Assembly: GCF_014192395.1 (NCBI RefSeq) | Contig: NZ_JACHXW010000003.1 | Span: forward strand, 62,001 to 126,000 | Origin: Paenibacillus endophyticus | Lineage (GTDB): Bacteria > Bacillota > Bacilli > Paenibacillales > Paenibacillaceae | Reading direction: 5' to 3' | Length of the DNA stretch: 64,000 nt | Shown: positions 38,996 through 47,314 of the stretch, in pieces | Layout: every line of letters begins with the position of its first letter | How positions within the stretch are numbered: position 1 is the stretch's first letter | Made by a program: the position numbers and the translations under genes | Notes under the pieces: generated by a model | The model's database searches: none | Told to the model about the DNA's origin: nothing | The model's input: only the letters and a program-made list of their open reading frames with translations

Positions 38996-40201
38996 TCAAA
39001 GCGGGGCAGATTGCTTCACCCTGTACCAGTATTCATACTGCGATATGTAGCCAATCTTGTCATATAGCCGATTAGCCGCTTCGTTATTTTTGACGACCAT
39101 GAGATAGCTCTCCGTTGCGCCCTGCTCCCGGCCCCAGTGAAGCAGGTGCAGCACAAGCTGCTCGCCGTAGCCTTTGCTTCGTTCGTTGACATCTGTGACA
39201 ATATCGTACAACCCAACCCAGCCATCCTCAATGGCTGCATAGCCCGCCGCAACCGGTATGCCGTTCACCTGAAGCGAAGCAAAACATTTTATAAGCGGAG
39301 ACTGCTTAAGCATGTTATGGGTGATAGCCCTCTGCTTGTCGGATAAGCCGCTAAAAACCATTAAGGCATCCAACCAGCTTTCCGTTGGCTCACTCTCAAG
39401 CCATACATCAACATGCGATGGTTCTTTGACATCTGCTATATGCACCGTTTTGATAACCGTCTGATCCATTCGCTCATACCCTCGGGCTGCAAGCACCTCG
39501 TCGAGATTGGCAGGCTGTACGAACGGAGTAACTTTAAATACCGTATTTAGATTCTGCATCGAGTATCGCCGCTCGCATTCGCTAATCTTCGTGTCCAGCA
39601 TATACGTTTGCCCATACAAGGCTTGAACCGAGTTGGACCTCTTCGTATATCCAGCTGCGAAACGCATGAGCCAGCCGTCATACATCACCGTTTGAAGCGC
39701 AGGCCAGCCGTTCAGGCTCATTTCTTCGATTCGAAGCTGCAAAAGCCTTTTGATCGGTTCAACGTGATGGTTGTCATGCCATATGAAATCTTTCAAGTAC
39801 TGTACCGTTTCAAACGGCTGCCCATCGACATCCATATAGTCTCCGCCATATTGCTCTTCCGAGAAAGCAGCAATCGTAAGTATTATCCTTTGACGGTTAG
39901 CGATGGCTTCGGATACGAGCTCGGATACCGGCGTGCTTAATCCATACTCCTTTGCCGCATCATTGAATTGGTCGTAATCCAAATGCTGAATGGCAAGCGG
40001 AATCCCCTCTTCAATCTTGGAGATAGCAGCATTGTAAAAGTACTCATCCCATTTCAAAATATGGGCTACAACCTCACGGACTGACCATTTGCCGCTCGCC
40101 ACGCTCTGGTTCCAACAGCGCTCGTCATATTTTCCCAGATCGGCAATAAAGGTAGTCCACCTGCCAAAAGCAGACAGCAGCTGTTCTTTTTCTGCAGACA
40201 T
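38996..40201 (-). CDS. DinB-like / GNAT acetyltransferase fusion protein
   Basis: Two-domain protein of 401 residues. Residues about 1-155 form a DinB/DfsB-like four-helix domain (WSVREVVAHILKWDEYFY, then WHDNHHVEPIKRL), a family using a His-rich metal site in thiol transferases and stress proteins. Residues about 160-400 form a GNAT module (LNGWPALQTVMYDGWLMRFA; acetyl-CoA loop ERSKGYGEQLVLHLL; NEAANRLYDKIGY). The ATG at 40201 has GGAGGAG upstream. The fusion is uninterrupted. Substrate unknown; a detoxifying or antibiotic-modifying role is possible but unproven. Confidence 0.82.
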   Translation of the reverse strand: MSAEKEQLLSAFGRWTTFIADLGKYDERCWNQSVASGKWSVREVVAHILKWDEYFYNAAISKIEEGIPLAIQHLDYDQFNDAAKEYGLSTPVSELVSEAIANRQRIILTIAAFSEEQYGGDYMDVDGQPFETVQYLKDFIWHDNHHVEPIKRLLQLRIEEMSLNGWPALQTVMYDGWLMRFAAGYTKRSNSVQALYGQTYMLDTKISECERRYSMQNLNTVFKVTPFVQPANLDEVLAARGYERMDQTVIKTVHIADVKEPSHVDVWLESEPTESWLDALMVFSGLSDKQRAITHNMLKQSPLIKCFASLQVNGIPVAAGYAAIEDGWVGLYDIVTDVNERSKGYGEQLVLHLLHWGREQGATESYLMVVKNNEAANRLYDKIGYISQYEYWYRVKQSAPL

Positions 40202-40340
40202 TTCTACTCTCCTCCAATATTGCGAATGAGCATTCTTTTTATTCATCATAATATAAGCCAAGTAGGTTCGCTAGAAAACTAATGTAAGTGCAGACAAAAA
40301 AAAGAGCTGCTCGCTGAGCAGCTGGCCAATCTATTCACAA

Positions 40341-40649
40341 CTAACCGTCAACCATCCCGAATCGCTCTAATTGCTCTCGCTGATTGGCGCTTCGCAATAT
40401 TTCCAGCTGCTTCGCACCCATCAAATCAAAATGCGGATACTGCTCACGAGCATGAATATATTTAGGATTCAATCCATTGGCACGACACCAGCTTGCAAGC
40501 TTCTCCAGATCGGAGCAGCCTACCTTAGTCACCGTCTTCATCCCCGGAAATCTTGGATCCAGCCAATAATGAGTTAGAAATGCGACTTCTCCTCTTGATA
40601 CAGCTGCTTTCCATGTCTCGATCTCGCTTCGCTTAATGCCGAATGCCAT
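40341..40649 (-). CDS. YneQ-like conserved hypothetical protein
   Basis: Small soluble protein of 102 residues resembling the YneQ group of Bacillales (MAFGIKRSEIETWKAAVSRG, FLTHYWLDPRFPGMKTVTKV, HFDLMG). Function unknown; the conserved His, Tyr, Trp and Cys around HYWLDPRFPG and VGC suggest a ligand or metal pocket, which is inference. The ATG at 40649 is nine bases after AGGGAG; an ATG two codons upstream is too close to it. It is followed 3' by the gap before the DinB-GNAT gene and is 52 bp after ywbE. Confidence 0.75.
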   Translation of the reverse strand: MAFGIKRSEIETWKAAVSRGEVAFLTHYWLDPRFPGMKTVTKVGCSDLEKLASWCRANGLNPKYIHAREQYPHFDLMGAKQLEILRSANQREQLERFGMVDG

Positions 40650-40701
40650 ATCCATTCGCTCCCTGCTGCTATTCACTTGCCTACAATGCAGATAGCTGCC
40701 T

Positions 40702-40896
40702 TTAAGGCATAATGTTTTTTACCCGGCCTACTTGGCCGTCGGCCAGCCTCACTTTAATGCCATGCGGGTGCTTTGGTGCATTCGTTAAAATATCTTTCAC
40801 GATGCCGCGAGTAAGCTTCCCTGTTCGCTGATCCTGCTTCAAAACAATATCGACCTGCAAGCCCGGTTTTATCGCTGCGCGTTCTGTACCATTCAT
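40702..40896 (-). CDS. ywbE: YwbE-family protein (DUF2196)
   Basis: Small basic protein of 64 residues matching the YwbE family: IKPGLQVDIVLKQDQRTGKL, TRGIVKDILTNAPKHPHGIK, and VRLADGQVGRVKNI. The family is uncharacterised; the fold looks like a small beta-barrel with a possible RNA-binding character. The ATG at 40896 has AGAGG upstream. It is divergent from the DEAD-box helicase gene, with which YwbE-type genes share an RNA context here only by adjacency. Confidence 0.88.
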   Translation of the reverse strand: MNGTERAAIKPGLQVDIVLKQDQRTGKLTRGIVKDILTNAPKHPHGIKVRLADGQVGRVKNIMP

Positions 40897-41024
40897 CGTT
40901 ACCATTCCTCTGCTGCTCTTAATGTTGGCTTATAGCATAGCATATGCAAAGTAAAGATGCACATTATATAGACAACTGTTATACTTAACATCAAACGATG
41001 TTTACGAAAAGAGGAAATGTATTA

Positions 41025-42839
41025 ATGTCTAACGCATTTAACGCTTTGGGTATTATTCCCAAGCTGAGCGATTTGCTTCAACAAGATGGAATTACCGAGC
41101 CGACACCGGTTCAAAAGCAAGCGATTCCGCTGCTGCTCAACGGGCAGGACGTCATCGCACAAGCACAAACGGGCACTGGCAAAACAATTGCGTTTGCGTT
41201 GCCTATTTTGCAACGGATTAATATAGAAAAAGAACAGGTGCAAGCCCTCATTCTAACACCGACAAGGGAGCTTGCCATTCAAATAACGAGCGAGCTCAAA
41301 AAACTCGTGCCTGCCGTTGGCGTTAGCGTCCTCGCTGCTTACGGCGGACAGGATGTCGACGCCCAAATTCGCAAGCTTCAACGTTCGCCGCATATCGTGG
41401 TCGCTACGCCTGGTCGACTTATCGACCATATGAAACGCGAGACCGTAAGCCTCGGCAAGCTGCAAATGCTCGTATTGGATGAAGCAGACCAAATGCTCCA
41501 CATGGGCTTCCTGCCAGACGTTGAAAGTATTATTACCCAAACGCCGAAAGCGCGTCAAACGATGCTCTTTTCCGCAACCATGCCGGATGCGATCCGCAAG
41601 CTGGCAGCAGACTACATGAAATCTCCTGTTGATATTCGCGTACGCAGCACGAATGTCACCTTGGACAGCATTACCCAAATCGTCTATGAGACGACGGACA
41701 GAAGCAAGCAGCAGGCACTGGTTCATTTGCTTGAGCGCCATCAGCCGTATCTTGCCGTCATTTTCTGCCGGACGAAGGTTCGCGCCAAGAAGTTGAACAA
41801 AGAGCTGCAGGAGCTTGGTATTGAATCCGATGAGCTGCACGGCGATCTCACTCAGGCGAAGCGCGAGCAGGTCATGAAACGGTTCAGAGATGCCCGCTTG
41901 CAGGTACTCGTTGCGACGGATGTCGCGGCACGAGGCTTAGACGTTGAAGGCGTAACTCATGTTTACAACTATGACGTACCTCAGGATGGTGAGCTCTACA
42001 TTCATCGTATCGGCAGAACAGGCCGCGCAGGACAAGAAGGAGCAGCCATTACTTTAGCAACGCCATATGATAAGAACCATCTGCTGCTTATCGAGCAGAG
42101 CATCAACGCCAAGCTTACTCGCCGCGCCATTGACGGCGAAGGCAACGAGACCTCGGTCCGCGCTCAAAGCAGCAGCGATCGGCCGGAAAGAGGCCGCAGC
42201 GCTGCTGGCAAAGGCGGCACACGCGGAGGCGGCGTTAGCAAGGCCGAAGGTGGGCGTCGCGGACGTGACCGTTCAGGCCCATCGGATCGTGGCGCGAAGC
42301 CTGGCGGGCGCAGAGGCGGGCGCGAGACTTTCCGTCCTGCAGCGGCTTCTGGCAAACGTACGGGCAGAACGGCAGAGGTTCGCAGCGAAGCTTCTGAGCA
42401 GACCAACGAAACAACTGGCTGGGCAGCACGCCGCGGAGAACGTTTCGATAACGCCAGCTCCGAGCGCGCAGGCGGACGCAGCGCCTCTGCACAATCCGGC
42501 GAACGTTCATCTAACCGCGGCAGCAGCCAGCGCTCAGAGAACCGTGGAAGCTCCTCCCGAGGAGGCGCACGCAGCGGCGGTTTTGGCGCACCGCGCGGCG
42601 CTGAGCATGCAGCAGGCCGCCCAGCGGCCTCAGTAGATAGTCCGTGGGAAGCAACACGCAAAGATATGAAAGCTACCAATGAGCGCAATGCGCCTCGCGG
42701 CAAAGCACAAACGGGCGGGCGTGGCGGAAGCCGCGGCAATGCTTCAGCTGGCGGACGCAGCAGTGCTCCTTCTGGAGGACGCAGCAGCTCGCGTGGCGGC
42801 AGCTCCACGAATAAGCCGCGCGGCGGGCGCAATCGCTAG
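41025..42839 (+). CDS. DEAD-box RNA helicase with long RGG-rich tail
   Basis: ATP-dependent RNA helicase of 604 residues (CshA/DeaD-like). The core shows the Q motif with AQTGTGKT (about 46-53), PTRELAIQ, TPGRL, DEAD (VLDEADQM), SAT, and HRIGRTGRAG, ending near residue 365. The remaining 230 residues are disordered and rich in Arg, Gly and Ser with many RGG/RGR triplets, a nucleic-acid-binding tail. The ATG at 41025 has GAGGAAA upstream. It is divergent from ywbE and has its own terminator. A role in ribosome assembly or mRNA decay at low temperature is typical of the family. Confidence 0.93.
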   Translation: MSNAFNALGIIPKLSDLLQQDGITEPTPVQKQAIPLLLNGQDVIAQAQTGTGKTIAFALPILQRINIEKEQVQALILTPTRELAIQITSELKKLVPAVGVSVLAAYGGQDVDAQIRKLQRSPHIVVATPGRLIDHMKRETVSLGKLQMLVLDEADQMLHMGFLPDVESIITQTPKARQTMLFSATMPDAIRKLAADYMKSPVDIRVRSTNVTLDSITQIVYETTDRSKQQALVHLLERHQPYLAVIFCRTKVRAKKLNKELQELGIESDELHGDLTQAKREQVMKRFRDARLQVLVATDVAARGLDVEGVTHVYNYDVPQDGELYIHRIGRTGRAGQEGAAITLATPYDKNHLLLIEQSINAKLTRRAIDGEGNETSVRAQSSSDRPERGRSAAGKGGTRGGGVSKAEGGRRGRDRSGPSDRGAKPGGRRGGRETFRPAAASGKRTGRTAEVRSEASEQTNETTGWAARRGERFDNASSERAGGRSASAQSGERSSNRGSSQRSENRGSSSRGGARSGGFGAPRGAEHAAGRPAASVDSPWEATRKDMKATNERNAPRGKAQTGGRGGSRGNASAGGRSSAPSGGRSSSRGGSSTNKPRGGRNR

Positions 42840-42858
42840 TCGGATGAACAAAGTAGAT

Positions 42859-42890
42859 CGATTCCGTTTTTGGAATCGGTCTTTTTCTTT
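42859..42890 (+). terminator. Terminator of the DEAD-box gene
   Basis: CGATTCC (42859-42865) pairs with GGAATCG (42872-42878) across a GTTTTT loop, followed by CTTTTTCTTT. Confidence 0.85.
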
Positions 42891-43037
42891 GACGGACTTT
42901 TCTCTCATGCATAGGCAGCTGCTTTCCCCTATATTTATCCCCGAGATACCCGTATTGAATGGCTTGGCGAACCCGTGGGGCAAATGCCCAAATGTCGGGC
43001 ACCCGAGACAAATGTCCAATCGTTCTGGGGTAATTTA

Positions 43038-43046
43038 CATATGATA
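43038..43046 (+). promoter_or_regulatory. Possible SigE/SigK-type -10 of the YjcZ gene
   Basis: CATATGATA resembles the -10 of mother-cell sigma factors (CATANNNTA). No convincing -35 is seen, so this is weak. It would give a leader of about 70 bases before the small sporulation gene. Confidence 0.25.
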
Positions 43047-43124
43047 CGGTATACCGAATGACGAGAAAACTAACCTAGAAATAACTGCTCGGAGTCGGAA
43101 ATTCATTAAATAGGAGGAATTGGC

Positions 43125-43217
43125 ATGTCCGGTGTACATGGAGGGTTTACGTCTTTAGGCGTAATTTTGGTATTGTTCATTCTTCTGGTAATCATATCTA
43201 AATCTGTCCTCTACTAA
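43125..43217 (+). CDS. YjcZ/SscA-family small sporulation protein
   Basis: A 30-residue peptide: MSGVHGGFTSLGVILVLFIL, then a short hydrophobic end and SKSVLY. A Gly-rich head is followed by a single membrane helix, the plan of the YjcZ family of tiny spore-coat or sporulation proteins. TAGGAGG lies ten bases before the ATG, giving good translational support despite the size. Family members usually end in a hydrophobic or charged stub; here the tail is SKSVLY. It is flanked by the DEAD-box terminator and repeat copy C. Confidence 0.75.
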   Translation: MSGVHGGFTSLGVILVLFILLVIISKSVLY

Positions 43218-43235
43218 GCGTTATCACCCGACTAC

Positions 43236-43336
43236 AAGCGTAAACGGCTGTCTCCGTCCTCTGTGGCAAAAGCAGTCGTTTCGCGGATATATATAAGCAC
43301 ATTTATATGTGAAATCATATAAATGCTTATATATTA
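43236..43336. repeat. Dispersed structured repeat, copy C
   Basis: Shares GTAAACGGCTG, CCGTCCTCTG and GTCGTTTCGCG with copies A and B. The outer hairpin pairs AAACG (43242-43246) with CGTTT (43277-43281). The second hairpin has a different sequence from A and B but the same form: about 19 pairs between 43288-43309 and 43316-43334 with a two-base bulge. It lies between the YjcZ gene and the terminator of the HAD gene. Confidence 0.7.
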
Positions 43337-43340
43337 ATCA

Positions 43341-43376
43341 AAAACCGCCCGAGGCTGCAGCCTCGGGCGGTTTTTT
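43341..43376. terminator. Bidirectional terminator between YjcZ and HAD genes
   Basis: A perfect 26-bp palindrome (43345-43370; arms CCGCCCGAGGCTG and its complement) is flanked by AAAA on the left and TTTTTT on the right, so it can act on both strands. It lies four bases past the HAD gene stop. Confidence 0.9.
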
Positions 43377-43380
43377 CCAG

Positions 43381-44178
43381 TCAGCACCACGCATATTCAC
43401 GAAGCGCCTTGGCTACTCCGTCTTCACTATTGGAATAGGTAACTGCGTCCGCAGCGCGTTTTACCTCATCAGGAGAGTTTCCCATCGCAATGCCCATGCC
43501 TGCAAATTCAAGCATCGTAATATCATTATAATAATTGCCTATGGCCAGAATGCGACTGCGATCGATCCCTCTAATTTCAGCAAGCTGCTGCAATGCTCGT
43601 CCTTTACTCGCTTCCGAATGATGGACGTCAATAAAGAAATCCCCGCTTCGGATAAAGTGCAGCACCTTCGGCCACTCGGCCCATTCCGCCTGTACGGCAT
43701 CCATCTTCTCCTTCGAGCCGAATATCGTAAATTTCACGAGCCCTATCGGTAAGCCAAGCCGGAAGTCCTGCACGGTCGGTCTTGCTTGATAATGTCCGTA
43801 CATGACCTCTGCATCGGGAGTCATGCTTTCAACCATCATTTCAAACGCTGTGTTCAAATCAAAATGGATGCCGTTATCTCTGCAATAAGCGACATAGCAG
43901 AGCAAGTGCTCCGGCACCATGTCGAACTGGTGTACAATGGTTTGGTCGTCAGCGTTGATCGTTGCAGCTCCATTATGGGTAATAACCGTCCCGTTTAGGC
44001 CAAGCTCCTTAAGTATCGGAATCGCACCAGATGGTCCCCTGCCCGTACACAGTACGATCTGAGCACCCTTCCCTGCAGCCTCCTGAACCGATTCCTTTAT
44101 AACCTCCGTTAACACATGGTCATCTCTTAGCAGTGTTCCATCTACATCCAAAGCGATTAAATCATATTGCAAGCTCAT
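43381..44178 (-). CDS. Cof-type HAD-superfamily hydrolase
   Basis: Phosphatase of the Cof/YidA (HAD IIB) type, 265 residues. Motif I is LIALDVDGTLLRDD, motif II is the Thr in VLCTGRG, a lysine lies in SEASKGRALQQLAE, and motif IV is ILAIGNYYNDITMLEFAG. Such enzymes dephosphorylate sugar phosphates or cofactor intermediates; the substrate is not predictable. It is monocistronic, with the start 75 bp from the upstream rsuA gene end. Confidence 0.92.
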   Translation of the reverse strand: MSLQYDLIALDVDGTLLRDDHVLTEVIKESVQEAAGKGAQIVLCTGRGPSGAIPILKELGLNGTVITHNGAATINADDQTIVHQFDMVPEHLLCYVAYCRDNGIHFDLNTAFEMMVESMTPDAEVMYGHYQARPTVQDFRLGLPIGLVKFTIFGSKEKMDAVQAEWAEWPKVLHFIRSGDFFIDVHHSEASKGRALQQLAEIRGIDRSRILAIGNYYNDITMLEFAGMGIAMGNSPDEVKRAADAVTYSNSEDGVAKALREYAWC

Positions 44179-44253
44179 TCTCCCACTCCCATTCCAATCT
44201 ATCCTTCAATTAGCTCTCTATATTGTACAATTGTAACCTTATTTAAAAAATAA

Positions 44254-45006
44254 TCACTGCACTGATCGCTTATGAGATCGCAGCAAATCCACTTCCTCTT
44301 CGGTCAGCTCACGATAAGAGCCTTCTGGAAGAGAATCATCCAATAGAAGCGGTCCCATGGATACTCTTTTCAAATAAACGACCTGCTTGCCAACGGCTTC
44401 AAACATTCGTTTCACTTGGTGAAACTTGCCTTCCATTATCGTAAGTGAAATTTCAGAATACATGCCATCCTCCCGCTGCTCATAGCGGTCAATCCGCAGC
44501 TTGGCAGGCATTGTTTCATAGCCGTCATCAAGCGTTACGCCTGCATTGAATGCTTGCTTGTCATCCTCGCCGACTTCACCTAGCACAAGTGCCTCATACG
44601 TTTTCTCGACATGCTTGCGCGGAGACAGCAGCTCATGCGCCAATTGCCCGTCATTAGTCAGCAGCAGTAAGCCAACGGTATCCTTATCCAGCCTGCCGAC
44701 AGGAAATGGATCACGCAGACGGTCCTGAGGCTCCAGCAAGTCAATCACCGTTCGTTCGCGACCATCCTCCGTAGCAGATATAACCCCTTGCGGCTTATTA
44801 AGCATGAAATACACGACATCCCTGTATATCACAGGCGTACCGTCGTACGTTACCTCTGCAGCATCAGGATCTACTATAAGACCGCTGTCCTTGACTATTC
44901 GGCCGTCTACAGCCACCATACCCAGCTTAACCGCTCTTTTAATTTCACTGCGCGTACCAAGGCCCATATGCGCTAGAAGCTTGTCTACCCGTATTCGATT
45001 GCCCAT
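44254..45006 (-). CDS. rsuA: 16S rRNA pseudouridine synthase (RsuA family)
   Basis: RsuA/RluB/E/F-family pseudouridine synthase of 250 residues. An N-terminal S4 RNA-binding domain (MGNRIRVDKLLAHMGLGTRS, about 1-60) precedes the catalytic domain with the aspartate in FPVGRLDKDTVGLLLLTNDG and the GKFHQVKRMFEAVG motif. Closest in layout to RsuA (pseudouridine 516 in 16S rRNA). It starts one base after the stop codon of the rsmF gene, so the two rRNA-modifying enzymes form a tight operon. Confidence 0.93.
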   Translation of the reverse strand: MGNRIRVDKLLAHMGLGTRSEIKRAVKLGMVAVDGRIVKDSGLIVDPDAAEVTYDGTPVIYRDVVYFMLNKPQGVISATEDGRERTVIDLLEPQDRLRDPFPVGRLDKDTVGLLLLTNDGQLAHELLSPRKHVEKTYEALVLGEVGEDDKQAFNAGVTLDDGYETMPAKLRIDRYEQREDGMYSEISLTIMEGKFHQVKRMFEAVGKQVVYLKRVSMGPLLLDDSLPEGSYRELTEEEVDLLRSHKRSVQ

Positions 45007-45007
45007 T

Positions 45008-46657
45008 CTACATCCATCTCCATCCAGCCGGCAGCTCGTTTTTGATCATGCCTCCGGCATATTTGCCCCATCCGATCGGGAACCCATCTGCACAAATCAG
45101 TACATAGCCTTTGGTACCGGCACCTGCTTGCACCTTCATGTCCGCCTCACCCACAAACAAGGTTTCTCCTTTAAGAAAACGAAGCGTCTGTTCGTCGCTA
45201 GCGCTCCAGTTCACTGAACGTACAGCTTCCTCCTGCGTTAACCCCATGGCAAGCGGATGCGACGGCTCGAACCGGCCTCTGGCTGCTTCTCCGACATACC
45301 AACCTGCCCTAACGACACGCAAACCGTCCAAGGCAGGCAGCTCGGCAGGCTGCAGATAAACACGCGATCCGAATGCAACAGGCACTCCTGGCCAGCTTAA
45401 GGCGTTAACTGCGAATTGCTCTGCAAATTGGTACCATAGCTCAACTGGGCTAGCTTCTTGTATTTGTGCAGCTTCACCTTCGCGCCCCTGTGCGACTGTT
45501 CGTTTCGGCTTGTTCCGCTCGGTCCCCACGTTTAACCAATCATTCCTCGTCTGACGCTTAGCTGCGCGCCGCTCTTCTCTGGCATCCAGCTTCTTCTCGC
45601 GGTGCTTTACTCCAGCGCTTAGCGCATCACGTTTAGCGTTTGCAGCCTTAGCCGCGCCGTTTGCGAGCGGTCTTGCTGCAGCTGCGATTGCTGCGCCTGA
45701 TGCTTCTTCCCTTATTCCACTTCGGCCAAGCACAGCCACGTAATGTCCTTCTCCTTCAAGGCGATGCGGCCATAGCCTAACCGTTCCTTTAATGCTTAGC
45801 AATCGCTCTTCGCCTAGAGCTCCGACATCTCCAGCTAAGTCGGCTCTGCCTGCTTCCCATCCATCGATATGGGGAACAGCAATAATTGTAAAATCGGGAT
45901 GCTCCAGCAGAAAACGGGCTATCTGCTGCTCGTTTTCCTCCGGAGAGAAGGTACAGGTCGAATAGACCATTCTGCCTCCAGGCGCGAGCATCGCTGCGGC
46001 ATGCTCCAGAATATCATGCTGCATAATTGTACATCGCTGAATCGAATGCTTCTCCCATTCCCCAATCATGGACTCGTCTTTTCGAAACATGCCTTCGCCT
46101 GAGCAAGGGGCATCTACGAGAATTCGGTCAAACCATTCCGTAAAAACAGCTGCAATCGCTTCTGGCTCCTCATTCAGCACAACGGCATTCCGAACCCCTG
46201 CGAGCTCGATATTTTTCGCCAAAGCCTTCGTTCTTTCTCGGGCGTTGTCATTCGTCACCAGTACCCCGGAACCTTGCAGCTTGCCTGCGATTTGAGTCGA
46301 CTTGCCTCCAGGCGCCGCGCATAAATCGAGCACGCGATGCCCCCGCTGCACATCAAGCAGCTCAACCGGCGCCATTGCGCTTGGTTCCTGAATATAATAG
46401 AGCCCTGCATGATAGTGAGGATGCTTGCCGGGGCGTTCGCCTTCAGCATAATAGAGGCCATCCTCAGCCCAAGGGATCTGGCGGGTACCCTCACTCATCG
46501 GAGAAATTTCCCTCCATTGCTTCACATCGAGCTTTAGCCGATTGATTCTCAGCCCATATACTCTTGGAGCGTCGTAGGATGACATAAATTTGTCATATTC
46601 TTCTCCAAGTATCTTTTCCATCTTTTCCGTGAAATTACGCGGCAGATTGCCGATCAT
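45008..46657 (-). CDS. RsmF-type rRNA cytosine-C5 methyltransferase
   Basis: SAM-dependent RsmB/NOP-family RNA methyltransferase of 549 residues. The SAM site appears as VLDLCAAPGGKSTQIA, the catalytic PC motif as ILVDAPCSGEGMFRKDE, and the second cysteine as YSTCTFSPEENEQ. A charged Ala/Arg/Lys-rich insert (about residues 335-430) separates it from the RsmF C-terminal domains (VNWSASDEQTLRFLKGE, YVLICADGFPIGWGKYAGG). I start at the ATG at 46657, preceded by GGGGGA; the frame extends 52 codons upstream but overlaps the divergent gene. Target expected in 16S rRNA. Confidence 0.88.
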   Translation of the reverse strand: MIGNLPRNFTEKMEKILGEEYDKFMSSYDAPRVYGLRINRLKLDVKQWREISPMSEGTRQIPWAEDGLYYAEGERPGKHPHYHAGLYYIQEPSAMAPVELLDVQRGHRVLDLCAAPGGKSTQIAGKLQGSGVLVTNDNARERTKALAKNIELAGVRNAVVLNEEPEAIAAVFTEWFDRILVDAPCSGEGMFRKDESMIGEWEKHSIQRCTIMQHDILEHAAAMLAPGGRMVYSTCTFSPEENEQQIARFLLEHPDFTIIAVPHIDGWEAGRADLAGDVGALGEERLLSIKGTVRLWPHRLEGEGHYVAVLGRSGIREEASGAAIAAAARPLANGAAKAANAKRDALSAGVKHREKKLDAREERRAAKRQTRNDWLNVGTERNKPKRTVAQGREGEAAQIQEASPVELWYQFAEQFAVNALSWPGVPVAFGSRVYLQPAELPALDGLRVVRAGWYVGEAARGRFEPSHPLAMGLTQEEAVRSVNWSASDEQTLRFLKGETLFVGEADMKVQAGAGTKGYVLICADGFPIGWGKYAGGMIKNELPAGWRWM

Positions 46658-46798
46658 GCTGTATTCCCCCTGCCAATTTTCTTCGTTGCCCATCCTCTTA
46701 CATACTATAGTGGCTTTGTTATATAATATATTAAAGTAAGGACATGCCCTATTCGTAGGCTCGTCCAATATAAATCCGTTTCGGAGGTAGTCGCACCC

Positions 46799-47314
46799 AT
46801 GAAAAAGAAGCAAAAAGTCAAAATGATCTATGTGTATATCGGAATCATCGTCCTATTATTCGGCTTTATCTTCATCCTCAATAACAGCGGCAAGGTTAAC
46901 GCATTATACGACAAAAAGGTGTCTGAGCTCAACCCTGCAACACGCAAGCAGCTTGACGATCCTAACTACCAGAATATCATATTGCCGGCTGTGTTGGATA
47001 AGAAGGTTGCCGACAAGGAAGATTTCTTTGTGTACCTATTCGCCTCCGATTGCCCTCATTGCCAAAAAACAACACCGCAGCTCATGCCGCTTGTCAATGA
47101 GCTTGGCATTGATTTACCGCAATTCAATCTAAGAGAATTCCCTTCATACTTTAACAAGTACCAGGTTGAATATACGCCAACGCTGGCCTATTTTAAAGAC
47201 GGCGTTCAAGTTGACAAGCTCGAGGGCGGACTCGCCGAGGAAGGCACAACCGGTTACAGCATAGATGATTTCAGAGCCTTCTTCAATAAACATTCAGGAG
47301 CTGAAGCCAATTGA
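46799..47314 (+). CDS. Membrane-anchored thioredoxin-like protein (CPHC)
   Basis: Thiol-disulfide protein of 171 residues. A basic start and one membrane helix (about 10-28) anchor it outside the cell. The thioredoxin fold carries the redox site DCPHC (Cys85, Cys88; CPHC is the DsbA-type pair) and the cis-Pro segment EYTPTLAYF. CGGAGGT lies upstream of the ATG. Its stop codon overlaps the start of the PCYCGC lipoprotein gene (TGATG), so the two are translationally coupled and probably work together on envelope thiols or metals. Confidence 0.82.
   Translation: MKKKQKVKMIYVYIGIIVLLFGFIFILNNSGKVNALYDKKVSELNPATRKQLDDPNYQNIILPAVLDKKVADKEDFFVYLFASDCPHCQKTTPQLMPLVNELGIDLPQFNLREFPSYFNKYQVEYTPTLAYFKDGVQVDKLEGGLAEEGTTGYSIDDFRAFFNKHSGAEAN

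Noticed and set aside
42164..42832. A 222-codon open frame opposite the DEAD-box tail
   Set aside because: It is the complement of the RGG/SR repeat region and is biased in the same way. Helicase motifs on the plus strand settle the coding strand.
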